Assembly: GCF_003732665.1 (NCBI RefSeq)
Contig: NZ_MOBP01000004.1
Span: 62,001 to 126,000 of the forward strand
Reading direction: 5' to 3'
DNA length: 64,000 nucleotides
DNA from: Pseudomonas frederiksbergensis
GTDB lineage: Bacteria; Pseudomonadota; Gammaproteobacteria; Pseudomonadales; Pseudomonadaceae
The notes beneath the pieces are model-generated. The model had not been told where the DNA came from. It ran no database searches and saw only the letters and a program-made list of their open reading frames with translations. Position numbers and translations under genes: made by a program. Below, one piece after another: positions 26,315-37,064 of the stretch (positions within the stretch are counted from its first letter, which is position 1; each line of letters starts with the position of its first letter).

Positions 26315-26770
26315 ATGCGTGTCTGGATCGATGCCGACGCCTGTCCCCGGGCGGCCAAGGATCTGGTGGTGAAGTTCGCCCTCAAGCGCCAGTTCGAGGT
26401 GGTGATGGTGGCCGGCCAGCCGCAGATCAAACCGGGTTTGGCCCTGGTGAAGTTGATCGTGGTGCCCAGCGGTCCCGACGCGGCGGACGATTACCTGGTG
26501 GAACACGCCGTGCCCGGTGAGCTGGTGATTTGCAGCGATGTGCCATTGGCCGACCGGTTGGTGAAGAAGGGCGTTTCAGCGCTCGACCCACGGGGCAAGG
26601 AGTTCGATGCGCAGAACATGGGGGACAGGCTGGCGGTACGTAACCTGTTCACCGACTTACGGGAGCAAGGCCAGATGAGCGGCGGCCCGGCGCCGTTTGG
26701 CGAGCGGGAGAAACAGGCGTTTGCCAATGCGCTGGACCGGATCCTCACTCGGTTGACCCGCAAACCCTGA
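26315..26770 (+). CDS. YaiI/YqxD family (UPF0178) protein
   Basis: A 151-residue cytoplasmic protein with the family N-terminus MRVWIDADACPRAAKDLVVKFALKR. Acidic residues D6 and D8 and the CP motif are typical of this NYN/PIN-like nuclease-fold family. Other blocks are VPSGPDAADDYLVEHA, VICSDVPLADRLVKKG and NMGDRLAVRNLFTDLREQG. Nuclease activity is assumed from the fold only. It starts at ATG 26315 with AAGAGGAAA upstream and is followed by a REPIN. Confidence 0.9.
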   Translation: MRVWIDADACPRAAKDLVVKFALKRQFEVVMVAGQPQIKPGLALVKLIVVPSGPDAADDYLVEHAVPGELVICSDVPLADRLVKKGVSALDPRGKEFDAQNMGDRLAVRNLFTDLREQGQMSGGPAPFGEREKQAFANALDRILTRLTRKP

Positions 26771-26787
26771 GCCACACTGAGAACCCC

Positions 26788-26877
26788 TGTGGGAGCGGGC
26801 TTGCTCGCGAAAGCGGTCTGTCAGTCGGCATTAATATCAACTGAAAGGACGCCTTCGCGAGCAAGCCCGCTCCCACA
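26788..26877. repeat. REPIN (GGGAGCGGGCTTGCTCGCGAA type), copy 2
   Basis: Inverted units at 26788-26813 and 26853-26877 in the gap between convergent yaiI and elbB. No other terminator is visible there, so the hairpin may serve for both genes. Confidence 0.85.
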
Positions 26878-26889
26878 TTTTGTTCCGCG

Positions 26890-27558
26890 TTACACGTCGT
26901 TTTCGTGGGTCAGTTCGAGGACGCGGTCGACCAGTTTGTTGATACCGGAGGCCGCCTCGCTAATCGTCTGCGCCAGCATATACGCCGGTGTACTCACCAA
27001 CTTGCGGGCCTTGTCCTCAACAATGTCGCCCACCGCGCAATCGGCATGGGTGGCGCCCATTTTGTTCATGGCCGCCGCCGTGTCGGCATCGTTGCCGATG
27101 GTGCAGGTCACGCCCGGCCCATAGATCTTCGCCGCTAACGCGGGTGAGATGCAGATCAGGCCCACCGGTTTCCCCGCCTCGGCAAAGGCTTCGGTCAGGG
27201 CCAGGACGTCCGGTTGCACCGTGCAACCGGCGCCTTCGACCGCGAAGTTGGAGAGGTTCTTGGCCGCGCCGAACCCGCCCGGCACGATCAGCGCGTCGAA
27301 GTCTTCGACGCTGGCCTCGCGGATGTCCTTGATCTGGCCCCGGGCAATGCGCGCCGATTCCACCAGCACGTTGCGCGACTCGGGCATTTCTTCGCCGGTC
27401 AGGTGATTGATCACATGCAACTGCGCGATGTTCGGTGCGAAGCACTGCACCTGGGCACCGCGCTGGTCCAGGCGCAGCAGGGTGATCACGCTTTCGTGGA
27501 TCTCGGCGCCGTCGTACACGCCACAGCCGGAAAGGATCACTGCAATTTTTTTGCTCAT
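26890..27558 (-). CDS. elbB: ElbB, DJ-1/PfpI-family glyoxalase-like protein
   Basis: A 222-residue cytoplasmic protein of the DJ-1/PfpI superfamily, linked in E. coli to isoprenoid production. It starts MSKKIAVILSGCGVYDGAEIHESV. The nucleophile-elbow region is GKPVGLICISPALAAKI, and FDALIVPGGFGAAKNLSNFA and GATHADCAVGDIVEDKARKLVSTPAYM are family blocks. The family usually has E and C as the catalytic pair, and both are present here. It is convergent with yaiI and divergent from the sterol-desaturase gene, 115 bp away. Confidence 0.93.
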   Translation of the reverse strand: MSKKIAVILSGCGVYDGAEIHESVITLLRLDQRGAQVQCFAPNIAQLHVINHLTGEEMPESRNVLVESARIARGQIKDIREASVEDFDALIVPGGFGAAKNLSNFAVEGAGCTVQPDVLALTEAFAEAGKPVGLICISPALAAKIYGPGVTCTIGNDADTAAAMNKMGATHADCAVGDIVEDKARKLVSTPAYMLAQTISEAASGINKLVDRVLELTHENDV

Positions 27559-27673
27559 GGGCTTTTCTCCAGATTCATGGCGTTAAATGTCCACTAATTT
27601 GTCACTCGTTGCCATAGGGTTAATTCCCGGCTACACCTAGGATCTGTCATCACGATTCCGTTCAGGGCGCGTC

Positions 27674-28909
27674 ATGAACTTCATTCTGTATGCGGTGCCG
27701 TTCTTCTTTGTGCTGATTGCCGTCGAACTGCTGGCCGACCGTTGGCGCGGGGTCAGCAACTATCGCCTGGCCGACGCGATCAACAGCATCAGCACCGGCG
27801 TGTTGTCCACCACCACGGGCCTGTTGACCAAGGGCGTGGGGCTGCTGACGTATGCGTTTGCCCTGGAACACTTGGCGTTGTTCAAGCTTGCGGGCGATAG
27901 CGTCTGGGTCTGGGTATTCGCCTTCGTCCTGTATGACTTCTGCTATTACTGGCTGCACCGCATGGGCCATGAACGCAACATCCTCTGGGCCGCGCATTCG
28001 GTGCATCACCAGAGCGAGGACTACAACCTCTCCACGGCCCTGCGCCAGACCAGCACCGGGTTCCTGCTGAGCTGGATCTTCTACCTGCCCATGGCCGTGC
28101 TCGGCGTGCCGCTGCTGGTGTTTGTCAGCGTGGCGGCGCTGAACCTGCTCTATCAATTCTGGGTGCACACCAAACACATTCCCAAGCTTGGCTGGTTCGA
28201 GTGGTTCTTCGTCACGCCATCCAATCATCGGGCTCACCATGCACAGAACGCTCTCTACATGGATCGCAACTACGGCGGGGTGTTCATTATTTGGGACCGT
28301 CTATTTGGCTCGTTCCAGGAAGAGGACGACAACGAACCGGTGATTTTCGGCGTGACCACGCCGCTGGCGAGCTGGAATCCGCTGTGGGCCAACGTGCAGT
28401 TTTATGCGCAGTTGTGGGATGACGCGAAAAGGGCGCAGAGCAAGTGGGACAAGCTGCGGATCTGGTTCATGCGCACCGGTTGGCGCCCGGCGGATGTGGC
28501 GGCCCAGTACCCGATGAGCAAGCCAGACCTGAGCCAGTTCCGTAAATTCGAAGTGCCGCTGGATGGGCGTCAGCAGCTGTATGTGGCGCTGCAGTTCTGC
28601 GTCTACATCGCCTTGGGCAGCTATTTGATGAACCTGGAACCGAGCCTGCCGACCGCCGCATTAGTGCTCGGCTGGGGCGCGATCGCGCTGGGGTTGTTTA
28701 CCTTGGGCGTGGCCCTGGAAAATCGCCCGTGGGCGTGGAAGCTGGAGCTGCTGCGGCTGGCGTCGAACCTGCCGCTGGTGTGGCTGGCGCCGCTGGTGGG
28801 GCTGTGGCCGGCCAGCGCGGTGGGCTGGGTCGGCCTGCTCAGTTACAGCCTGCTCAGCGGGATCGGTCTTTACTGTTGCCGGAACCGCTTTACTCGACTG
28901 GCGTCTTAG
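27674..28909 (+). CDS. Sterol desaturase/fatty acid hydroxylase family membrane protein
   Basis: A 411-residue integral membrane protein with the three-part di-iron histidine signature: H95-RMGH-99, H108-SVHH-112 and H185-RAHH-189. The catalytic domain ends near residue 270. Beyond it lies a C-terminal extension of about 130 residues with three to four more hydrophobic helices, longer than the plain family. It probably oxidises a lipid chain; the substrate cannot be told. The last 20 bases overlap the end of the convergent DedA gene. Confidence 0.88.
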   Translation: MNFILYAVPFFFVLIAVELLADRWRGVSNYRLADAINSISTGVLSTTTGLLTKGVGLLTYAFALEHLALFKLAGDSVWVWVFAFVLYDFCYYWLHRMGHERNILWAAHSVHHQSEDYNLSTALRQTSTGFLLSWIFYLPMAVLGVPLLVFVSVAALNLLYQFWVHTKHIPKLGWFEWFFVTPSNHRAHHAQNALYMDRNYGGVFIIWDRLFGSFQEEDDNEPVIFGVTTPLASWNPLWANVQFYAQLWDDAKRAQSKWDKLRIWFMRTGWRPADVAAQYPMSKPDLSQFRKFEVPLDGRQQLYVALQFCVYIALGSYLMNLEPSLPTAALVLGWGAIALGLFTLGVALENRPWAWKLELLRLASNLPLVWLAPLVGLWPASAVGWVGLLSYSLLSGIGLYCCRNRFTRLAS

Positions 28910-29522
28910 GCCCGTCGATCCTGGCTTGTTCAGCTTTCAGGGCTTGCTCGTCGGCGTAGATCTTCTTCGCCAGGCGGGCATTCTTGAAACGCCGACGCAG
29001 CCACAGGATCAGACCCAGCACCAGCAGCGCGCCGAGCACCCATAGTTCGTACTTCTTGACGCTGCCGAGCAAACCTTCAAGCACCGCACCGAAGTGATAG
29101 GCCGCCGCCGCCAGCGCGGAGGCCCAGATCGCAGCACCGATCCCGTTCAGCAGCAGGTAACGTCCCGGCGGATAGCCCGACAGGCCGATCGCCACCGGCA
29201 TCACTGTGCGCAGACCGTAGACAAAGCGAAAGCTCAGGACCCAGATGTCCGGGTGCTTGCGGATATGCTCCAGCGCCCGGTCGCCCATCAATTGCCAGCG
29301 TGGTTTGCGTGCCAGCAATTTGCGGCCGTGCTTGCGCCCCAGGAAGTACCACAGCTGATCACCGGCATAACTGCCGAAGAACGCCACGACGACGACCAGA
29401 TTGATGTCCATGTATCCGCGAAACGCGAGGAAGCCCGCGAGCACCAGGATGGTTTCGCCTTCGAAGAACGTGCCGAGAAAAAGGGCAAAGTAGCCGAAGT
29501 CATGCAGAAATTGTTGGAGCAT
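28890..29522 (-). CDS. DedA family membrane protein
   Basis: A 210-residue inner-membrane protein of the DedA/SNARE-associated family. Family marks are FLGTFFEGETILVLAGFLA, GDQLWYFLGRKHGRK and the FRFVYGLRTVMPVAIGLSGYPPGRYLLLNGIGAAIW block (R and G conserved). Four to five transmembrane segments are visible, and the C-terminal tail is charged. DedA proteins support lipid carrier recycling and membrane potential. It is divergent from hemB. Confidence 0.92.
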   Translation of the reverse strand: MLQQFLHDFGYFALFLGTFFEGETILVLAGFLAFRGYMDINLVVVVAFFGSYAGDQLWYFLGRKHGRKLLARKPRWQLMGDRALEHIRKHPDIWVLSFRFVYGLRTVMPVAIGLSGYPPGRYLLLNGIGAAIWASALAAAAYHFGAVLEGLLGSVKKYELWVLGALLVLGLILWLRRRFKNARLAKKIYADEQALKAEQARIDGPKTPVE

Positions 29523-29603
29523 TGTCTGGGTGCTGGCGAAATGAACGCGCAGCCTAACCCTTCAGGCACATTCAGGAAAGTGTCCAAATGTGTCTCGACG
29601 TGA

Positions 29604-30755
<1,152 letters not shown>

Positions 30756-30773
30756 CCCTCCCAGGAACAGTCG

Positions 30774-32999
30774 ATGAATACCGAAGGACTCTCTGAAGTT
30801 GCTGTAAAAGACGCTCAACCCCTGGTGGAGCAAATCGACGAAACCCCGCCGGATGTGGAGCCAGCTCCCGTCCCCGTGGTCACCGAGCCCGCTGTCGCGG
30901 CGCCGGCGGCGATTGCCGTTCCGGGCCTGGATGACAGCAGCCTGTACATCCATCGCGAGCTCTCGCAACTGCAGTTCAACATCCGCGTGCTGGAACAGGC
31001 GCTGGATGAGTCCTACCCGTTGCTGGAGCGGCTGAAATTCCTGCTGATCTTCTCCAGCAACCTGGACGAGTTCTTCGAGATTCGCGTGGCCGGCCTGAAG
31101 AAGCAGATCACCTTCGCCCGTGAACAGGCCGGCGCCGATGGCCTGCAACCGCACCAGGCCCTGGCCCGTATCAGCGAACTGGTGCACGGTCATGTCGACC
31201 GCCAGTACGCGATCCTCAACGATATTCTGTTGCCGGAACTGGAGAAACATCAGGTCCGCTTCATCCGTCGTCGTCACTGGACGACCAAGATCAAAACCTG
31301 GGTCCGTCGTTATTTCCGCGACGAGATCGCGCCGATCATCACCCCGATCGGCCTGGACCCGACGCACCCGTTCCCGTTGCTGGTGAACAAGAGCCTGAAC
31401 TTCATCGTCGAGCTCGAAGGTATCGACGCCTTTGGTCGCGACTCCGGCCTGGCGATCATCCCCGCGCCACGTCTGCTGCCGCGCGTCATCAAGTTGCCGG
31501 AAGAGGTGGGCGGCGCAGGCGACAACTACGTGTTCCTGTCGTCGATGATCCATGCCCACGCCGATGACCTGTTCCAGGGCATGAAGGTCAAGGGCTGCTA
31601 CCAGTTCCGTCTGACCCGAAACGCCGACCTCGCCGTCGACACCGAAGACGTGGAAGACCTGGCCCGCGCCCTGCGCGGCGAGTTGTTCTCCCGTCGCTAC
31701 GGTGACGCGGTGCGTCTGGAAGTGGCCGACACCTGTCCGAAACACCTGTCTGACTACTTGCTCAAGCAATTCAACCTGCACGAGACCGAGCTGTATCAGG
31801 TCAATGGTCCGGTCAACCTGACCCGCCTGTTCAGCATCACCGGTCTGGACAGCCAGCGAGCGCTGCAATACACGCCGTTCACCCCGCAGATCCCGAAATT
31901 GCTGCAAAACAGCGAGAACATCTTCAGCGTGATCAGCAAGCAGGACATCCTGTTGCTGCACCCGTTCGAGTCTTTCACCCCGGTGGTCGATTTGCTGCGC
32001 CAGGCGGCCAAGGACCCGCATGTATTGGCGGTCCGTCAGACCCTGTACCGCTCCGGCGCCAACTCGGAAATCGTTGATGCGCTGGTCGACGCGGCGCGCA
32101 ACGGCAAGGAAGTCACCGCGGTGATCGAATTGCGTGCGCGGTTTGACGAAGAGTCCAACCTGCAACTGGCCAGTCGTCTGCAAGCGGCCGGTGCGGTGGT
32201 GATCTACGGCGTGGTCGGCTTCAAGACCCACGCCAAGATGATGCTGATCCTGCGGCGCGAGGCCGGCGAAATCGTGCGTTACGCGCACTTGGGCACCGGC
32301 AACTACCACGCGGCCAACGCCCGTCTGTACACCGACTACAGCTTGCTGACCTCCGACGACGCCTTGTGCGAAGACGTCGGCAAACTGTTCAGCCAGTTGA
32401 TCGGCATGGGCAAGACCCTGCGCATGAAGAAACTGCTGCACGCGCCGTTCACGTTGAAGAAGGGCATGCTCGACATGATTGCCCGGGAAACCCAGTTCGC
32501 CCTCGATGGCAAACCGGCGCACATCATTGCCAAGTTCAACTCGCTGACCGATCCGAAGATCATCCGCGCGCTGTACAAAGCCAGTCAGTCCGGGGTGCGT
32601 ATCGATCTGGTGGTGCGCGGCATGTGCTGCCTGCGTCCGGGCATCGCCGGGGTCTCGCACAACATCCATGTGCGCTCGATCATCGGTCGCTTCCTGGAAC
32701 ACACCCGGGTCTTCTACTTCCTTAATGGCGGCGAAGAGCAGATGTTCCTCTCCAGCGCCGACTGGATGGAGCGCAACCTCGATAAGCGCGTCGAGACGTG
32801 CTTCCCGGTGGAGGGCAAGAAGCTGATCATGCGGGTCAAGAAGGAGCTGGAGCTTTATCTGACCGATAACACGCATAGCTGGAGCTTGCAGGCGGACGGT
32901 CGGTACATCCGCAACACCCCGACCGGCAACCAAAACCCGCGCAGTGCCCAGGCGACGTTGCTGGAGCGGTTGGGGAGTCCGATTCTGGCCGTGCGTTAA
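30774..32999 (+). CDS. ppk1: Polyphosphate kinase 1
   Basis: Makes inorganic polyphosphate from ATP. The 741-residue protein begins with a variable Pro/Glu-rich tail (about 1-45, [18 protein letters not shown]) and then shows the family start [50 protein letters not shown]. The autophosphorylated histidine is about residue 505 in [36 protein letters not shown] and the C-terminal [23 protein letters not shown] block follow. It is 18 bp after hemB, so co-transcription is likely, and it faces ppx. Confidence 0.96.
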   Translation: MNTEGLSEVAVKDAQPLVEQIDETPPDVEPAPVPVVTEPAVAAPAAIAVPGLDDSSLYIHRELSQLQFNIRVLEQALDESYPLLERLKFLLIFSSNLDEFFEIRVAGLKKQITFAREQAGADGLQPHQALARISELVHGHVDRQYAILNDILLPELEKHQVRFIRRRHWTTKIKTWVRRYFRDEIAPIITPIGLDPTHPFPLLVNKSLNFIVELEGIDAFGRDSGLAIIPAPRLLPRVIKLPEEVGGAGDNYVFLSSMIHAHADDLFQGMKVKGCYQFRLTRNADLAVDTEDVEDLARALRGELFSRRYGDAVRLEVADTCPKHLSDYLLKQFNLHETELYQVNGPVNLTRLFSITGLDSQRALQYTPFTPQIPKLLQNSENIFSVISKQDILLLHPFESFTPVVDLLRQAAKDPHVLAVRQTLYRSGANSEIVDALVDAARNGKEVTAVIELRARFDEESNLQLASRLQAAGAVVIYGVVGFKTHAKMMLILRREAGEIVRYAHLGTGNYHAANARLYTDYSLLTSDDALCEDVGKLFSQLIGMGKTLRMKKLLHAPFTLKKGMLDMIARETQFALDGKPAHIIAKFNSLTDPKIIRALYKASQSGVRIDLVVRGMCCLRPGIAGVSHNIHVRSIIGRFLEHTRVFYFLNGGEEQMFLSSADWMERNLDKRVETCFPVEGKKLIMRVKKELELYLTDNTHSWSLQADGRYIRNTPTGNQNPRSAQATLLERLGSPILAVR

Positions 33000-33011
33000 C
33001 GCGCAAAACCC

Positions 33012-33101
33012 TGTGGGAGCGGGCTTGCTCGCGAAAGCGGAATGTCAGTCAATAATGATGTCGACTGACACACTGCATTCGCGAGCAAGCCCGCTCCCAC
33101 A
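33012..33101. repeat. REPIN (GGGAGCGGGCTTGCTCGCGAA type), copy 3
   Basis: Inverted units at 33012-33037 and 33079-33101 beyond the ppk stop. It is followed by a bidirectional terminator and then another REPIN, giving three hairpins in 250 bp between the convergent ppk and ppx. Confidence 0.85.
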
Positions 33102-33135
33102 GGGGGATTGGTATCGGTTGCTGAATCGCGGACAC

Positions 33136-33165
33136 AAAAAAAGGCCTTCCGAAGAAGGCCTTTTT
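33136..33165. terminator. Bidirectional terminator between ppk and ppx
   Basis: AAAAAGGCCTTC, loop CGAA, GAAGGCCTTTTT, perfect over 12 bp with A and T flanks. Serves the convergent ppk (plus) and ppx (minus). Confidence 0.92.
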
Positions 33166-33182
33166 CATTTTCAGCGAAAGTC

Positions 33183-33249
33183 TGTAGGAGCAAAGCTTGC
33201 TCGCGATAGCGCCCGCAAGATCGCCATCGCGAGCAAGCTTTGCTCCTAC
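33183..33249. repeat. REPIN (AGGAGCAAAGCTTGCTCGCGAT type), copy 1
   Basis: Inverted units at 33183-33209 and 33224-33249 with a short centre. It lies after the terminator and just before the ppx end. A related copy is at 56034. Confidence 0.85.
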
Positions 33250-33269
33250 GGGGCCTTGTTCGGCGGGGG

Positions 33270-34772
33270 TTAGCGCACGTTCAGGGTGAACCCGACGCGG
33301 GTCAGCCATTCCGCTTCCAGGGCGAAGTCGGCCTGGGTCAGTTGGTTTTCGTCCAGCCAGTTGGCCGGGAACAACACGTCCAGGCTGTCGCCGTTGGCGT
33401 GCAGGGTGACCTGGGGCATTTCCTGGGTGCCGCGTATGTGATGGAACAGGATCGCAAAGCGCAGCAGCACGCACAGGCGAATCAACTTGCTGCCATCACT
33501 GCCGAATTCGGCAAACTTGTCCCGGGGAATATTGCGGCGGTGACCGCGCACCAACAGCGCAAGCATTTGCTGGTCTTCCCGGGAGAACCCGGCCAGGTCC
33601 GAGTGCTCGATCAGATAGGCGCCGTGCTTGTGGTAGTGATAGTGGGCGATGTCCAGGCCGACTTCATGGACCTTGGCGGCCCAGCCCAGCAGTTCACGCC
33701 AGACGCCATCGTCCAGATCCCAATCCGCCGCCACTTGATCGAAGGCATGCAGCGCCTTGCGTTCAACCCGCGCCGCTTGTTCCAGATCGACGTGATAACG
33801 CTCCATCAGCGAGCTGAGGGTGCGTTCACGGACGTCTTCGTGATGATGACGGCCCAGCAGGTCATAGAGCACGCCTTCACGCAGGGCGCCTTCACAGTGG
33901 TCCATGCGTTGCAGTTCGAGGGCATCGAAGATTGCTTCGAGAATCGCCAGGCCGGCCGGGAAGATCGCCCGGCGGTCAGGCTTGATGCCTTCGAAGTCGA
34001 TTTTCTCTACATCCCCCAGTTTGATCAGCTTGCGCTTGAGCCAGGCCAGGCCTTCGGCGTTGACTTCGCCGGTGCCATGTCCGCCAGCCTTCAACGCCAA
34101 CCCGATGGCGCGGATGGTGCCCGAGGAGCCGATGGCTTCATCCCAGGTCAGGCGATGCAGGGCGTGCTCGATGCTCATGATCTCCAGCCGAGCCGCCGTA
34201 TACGCCTGGGCGTAGCGGGCCGGGGTGACCTTGCCGTCCTTGAAATAACGCTGGGTGTAGCTGACGCAACCCATTTGCAGGCTTTCGCGCAGCAGCGGCT
34301 CGAAGCGCTGGCCGATGATAAATTCGGTACTGCCGCCGCCGATGTCGGCCACCAGGCGTTTACCCGGAGTGTCGGCGAGGGTGTGGGAGACGCCGAGGTA
34401 GATCAGGCGCGCCTCTTCACGGCCGGAGATGACTTCCACCGGGTGGCCGAGGATTTCTTCGGCGCGGCGGATGAATTCGGCACGGTTGCGGGCTTCGCGC
34501 AGGGCGTTGGTGCCAACGATCCGCACGGCGCCGGGTGGCATACCGTTGATCAGTTGGGCAAAACGCTTGAGGCAATCAAGCCCGCGCTGCATCGATTCTT
34601 CGTTGAGCTGGCGCTCATCGTCGATGCCGGCGGCCAGTTGTACCTTCTCGCCGAGGCGCTCAAGAATACGGATCTCGCCGTTCTGGGCCTTGGCCACGAC
34701 CATGTGAAAGCTGTTGGAGCCCAGGTCGATCGCGGCGATCAGGGACAGATTCTTGGCTTGGGATTGCGGCAT
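33270..34772 (-). CDS. ppx: Exopolyphosphatase
   Basis: Removes terminal phosphates from polyphosphate, opposing Ppk. The 500-residue protein belongs to the Ppx/GppA family (ASKHA fold). The phosphate-binding loop is [44 protein letters not shown] and [14 protein letters not shown] follow, and the C-terminal part is an HD-like helical domain ([32 protein letters not shown]). The start is the ATG at 34772; upstream are about 230 bp containing a REPIN. Convergent with ppk. Confidence 0.95.
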   Translation of the reverse strand: MPQSQAKNLSLIAAIDLGSNSFHMVVAKAQNGEIRILERLGEKVQLAAGIDDERQLNEESMQRGLDCLKRFAQLINGMPPGAVRIVGTNALREARNRAEFIRRAEEILGHPVEVISGREEARLIYLGVSHTLADTPGKRLVADIGGGSTEFIIGQRFEPLLRESLQMGCVSYTQRYFKDGKVTPARYAQAYTAARLEIMSIEHALHRLTWDEAIGSSGTIRAIGLALKAGGHGTGEVNAEGLAWLKRKLIKLGDVEKIDFEGIKPDRRAIFPAGLAILEAIFDALELQRMDHCEGALREGVLYDLLGRHHHEDVRERTLSSLMERYHVDLEQAARVERKALHAFDQVAADWDLDDGVWRELLGWAAKVHEVGLDIAHYHYHKHGAYLIEHSDLAGFSREDQQMLALLVRGHRRNIPRDKFAEFGSDGSKLIRLCVLLRFAILFHHIRGTQEMPQVTLHANGDSLDVLFPANWLDENQLTQADFALEAEWLTRVGFTLNVR

Positions 34773-34912
34773 GGTCAGGGGGTCTCGGTCGATAACCTCG
34801 ACATCGTGCCACGATCAAACGCTGACGCCAACGCGTACGGCGCAAAGCCTTGATCCAGAGCACCCGAGCCCTGATCGTTCTGCGGTGAGAGTTGCGCCAT
34901 GGCGGCTGGCCT

Positions 34913-34978
34913 CTTCGCGAGCAAGCCCGCTCCCACATTGGAATTCGTCCCCTGTGGGAGCGGGCTTGCTCGCGAAGG
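34913..34978. repeat. REPIN (GGGAGCGGGCTTGCTCGCGAA type), copy 4
   Basis: Inverted units at 34913-34938 and 34952-34978 with a very short centre. It lies between the start of ppx and the end of the ABC transporter ATPase gene, both minus strand, so it follows the transporter operon. Confidence 0.85.
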
Positions 34979-35003
34979 CGTCTTCAAAGACACCGCAAAT
35001 CTT

Positions 35004-35741
35004 TCAGCCCGCCGCCTCAACGGTGCCAATGAAGTTCGCCAACTCCGCCGTCTGCGGATTGGCAAACAACACCTTCGGATCCCCCACCTCATGCACCTTG
35101 CCCTGGTGCATGAACACCAACTTATCCCCCACCTCCCGGGCAAAACGCATTTCGTGGGTGACCATGATCAGCGTCATGCCTTCCTTGGCCAGTTGCCGGA
35201 CCACGCTCAGCACTTCATTGACCAGTTCCGGGTCCAGGGCCGAGGTGATCTCGTCGCACAGCAACACCTTGGGCGACATCGCCAGGGCTCGGGCAATCGC
35301 CACGCGCTGTTGCTGGCCGCCGGACAAGCGATCGGGGAACGCATCAAACTTCTCCCCGAGCCCGACCCGCTCCAGCATTTCTATTGCCAGTTCTCTGGCT
35401 TTCGCCTTGGGCACTTTCTGCACCACTTGCGGCGCCAGCATCACGTTCTCGCCCACGGTCAGGTGCGGAAACAGGTTGAACTGCTGGAACACCATCCCGA
35501 CCTTCTGACGCAAACTGCGCAGGTCAGCGCGAGCGGCGTCCAGGTATTCGCCATCGACTTCGATCACGCCGTCGTTGATCGACTCCAAACCATTCAAGGT
35601 ACGGAGCAAGGTGGACTTGCCCGAGCCGCTGCGGCCGATGATCGCCACCACCTGGCCTTCCTCGACGCTCAGGTCGATGCCTTTGAGCACATGGTGGTCG
35701 CCGTAATATTTATGCAGGGCCGAAATTCTAAGCAGAGGCAT
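35004..35741 (-). CDS. Polar amino-acid ABC transporter, ATP-binding protein
   Basis: A 245-residue ATPase of the GlnQ/HisP type. It has Walker A GRSGSGKST, signature LSGGQQQRVAIARALA, Walker B VLLCDEITSALDPE and the switch histidine in MVTHEM. The chosen ATG has AAGGAGA just upstream; a frame starting 21 codons earlier does not. It overlaps the end of the permease gene upstream by 14 bases, so the genes are translated together. The amino acid transported cannot be read from the sequence. Confidence 0.93.
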   Translation of the reverse strand: MPLLRISALHKYYGDHHVLKGIDLSVEEGQVVAIIGRSGSGKSTLLRTLNGLESINDGVIEVDGEYLDAARADLRSLRQKVGMVFQQFNLFPHLTVGENVMLAPQVVQKVPKAKARELAIEMLERVGLGEKFDAFPDRLSGGQQQRVAIARALAMSPKVLLCDEITSALDPELVNEVLSVVRQLAKEGMTLIMVTHEMRFAREVGDKLVFMHQGKVHEVGDPKVLFANPQTAELANFIGTVEAAG

Positions 35742-36378
35742 GCAGTCTCCTTTCCAGGTAGCGCGCACTGAGGGACAAGGGGTAGCAGAGCAAAAAGTAA
35801 CCAAGGGCGACGAGGCCGTAGACCATGAACGGTTCGAACGTGGCGTTGGCGAGCATGCCGCCGGTCTTGGTCAGTTCGGTGAAGCCGATGATCGAGGTGA
35901 CAGCGGTGCCTTTGACCACTTGCACGGAGAAGCCCACGGTCGGCGCCACGGCGATGCGCAGGGCCTGGGGCAGGATCACGTAGCGCAATTGCTCCAGCGG
36001 ATTCAGCGCCAGGCTCGACGAGGCTTCCCACTGGCCGTTGGGGATCGAATCGACGCAACCGCGCCAGATCTCCGCCAGGTAAGCGCTGGTGAACAGCGTC
36101 AGCGCCACCGCAGCGGCCATCCACGGTGAAATCTCCACTCCGGCCAATGCCACGCCGAAGAACACCAGGAACAACTGCATCAACAGCGGCGTGCCCTGGA
36201 ACAGTTCGATGTAGGTGCGGGCGAAGCTGCGGGGGAAGGTCTTTTTCGAGATACGCATGACCATGACCAGCAAACCGATCACGCCACCGCCGATAAACGC
36301 CACCAGCGACAGCGCCAGGGTCCATTGCAGGCCGGTGAGCAGGTTGCGCACGACGTCCCAGAAGGTGAAATCGCTCAT
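35728..36378 (-). CDS. Amino-acid ABC transporter permease 1
   Basis: A 216-residue inner-membrane permease of the HisM/GlnP type, about five helices. The ATPase contact loop is EIWRGCVDSIPNGQWEASSSLALNPLEQLRYVILPQALRIAVAPT (EAA motif). The N-terminus starts MSDFTFWDVVRNLLTGLQWTLALSL. It overlaps the upstream permease by four bases and the ATPase gene by 14. Together with permease 2 it forms the membrane heterodimer. Confidence 0.92.
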   Translation of the reverse strand: MSDFTFWDVVRNLLTGLQWTLALSLVAFIGGGVIGLLVMVMRISKKTFPRSFARTYIELFQGTPLLMQLFLVFFGVALAGVEISPWMAAAVALTLFTSAYLAEIWRGCVDSIPNGQWEASSSLALNPLEQLRYVILPQALRIAVAPTVGFSVQVVKGTAVTSIIGFTELTKTGGMLANATFEPFMVYGLVALGYFLLCYPLSLSARYLERRLHASA

Positions 36379-37043
36379 TGGCTGCTCCTTGCAATGTAGC
36401 GCCGACCGATCCAGTTCAGCAGTTGGCGGATCAGCAACGCCATGCACAGGTAGATCAGCGTGGTCAGGGCGTAGGTTTCAAAGGCGCGGAAGTTGCGCGA
36501 CTGAATGAAGTTGGCGGCGAAGCTCAGCTCTTCGGTGGCGATCTGCGAACAGACTGCCGAGCCGAGCATGACGATGATGATCTGGCTGCTCAGTGCCGGC
36601 CAGACCTTGCCCAGCGCCGGCAGCAACACCACGTGGCGAAAGGCCTCGAAGCGGCTCATCGCCAACGCGGCGGCGGCTTCCAGTTGGCCGCGAGGGATCG
36701 CCTGGATGCCGGCGCGAATGATCTCGGTCGAATAAGCCCCGAGGTTGATCACCATCGCCAGCACCGCTGCCTGCCATTCGGAAATCTGCACGCCGAGGGA
36801 CGGCAGACCGAAGAAAATGAAGAACAACTGCACCAGGAACGGCGTGTTGCGGATCAACTCGACATAGACGCCGAAGATCGCCGAGAACGGGCGGATGTTC
36901 CACGCCCGCACCAACGCCCCGACGATGCCCAGGCCCACGCCGAACACCGCGCCGATGGCCGTCAGTTCCAGGGTGAACAGCGCACCGCGCAGCAACAGGT
37001 CGGTGTTTTGCACCACCGGTAGAAAATCGAACTGGTAAGCCAT
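36375..37043 (-). CDS. Amino-acid ABC transporter permease 2
   Basis: A 222-residue permease starting MAYQFDFLPVVQNTDLLLRGALFTLELTA. The EAA loop is AGIQAIPRGQLEAAAALAMSRFEAFRHVVLLPALGKVWPAL. There are five hydrophobic helices. It is encoded 21 bp after the binding protein. The pair of unlike permeases is the usual plan for polar amino-acid transporters of the PAAT family. Confidence 0.92.
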   Translation of the reverse strand: MAYQFDFLPVVQNTDLLLRGALFTLELTAIGAVFGVGLGIVGALVRAWNIRPFSAIFGVYVELIRNTPFLVQLFFIFFGLPSLGVQISEWQAAVLAMVINLGAYSTEIIRAGIQAIPRGQLEAAAALAMSRFEAFRHVVLLPALGKVWPALSSQIIIVMLGSAVCSQIATEELSFAANFIQSRNFRAFETYALTTLIYLCMALLIRQLLNWIGRRYIARSSQ

Positions 37044-37064
37044 GGACAGTCTCCCCCGCGACGA

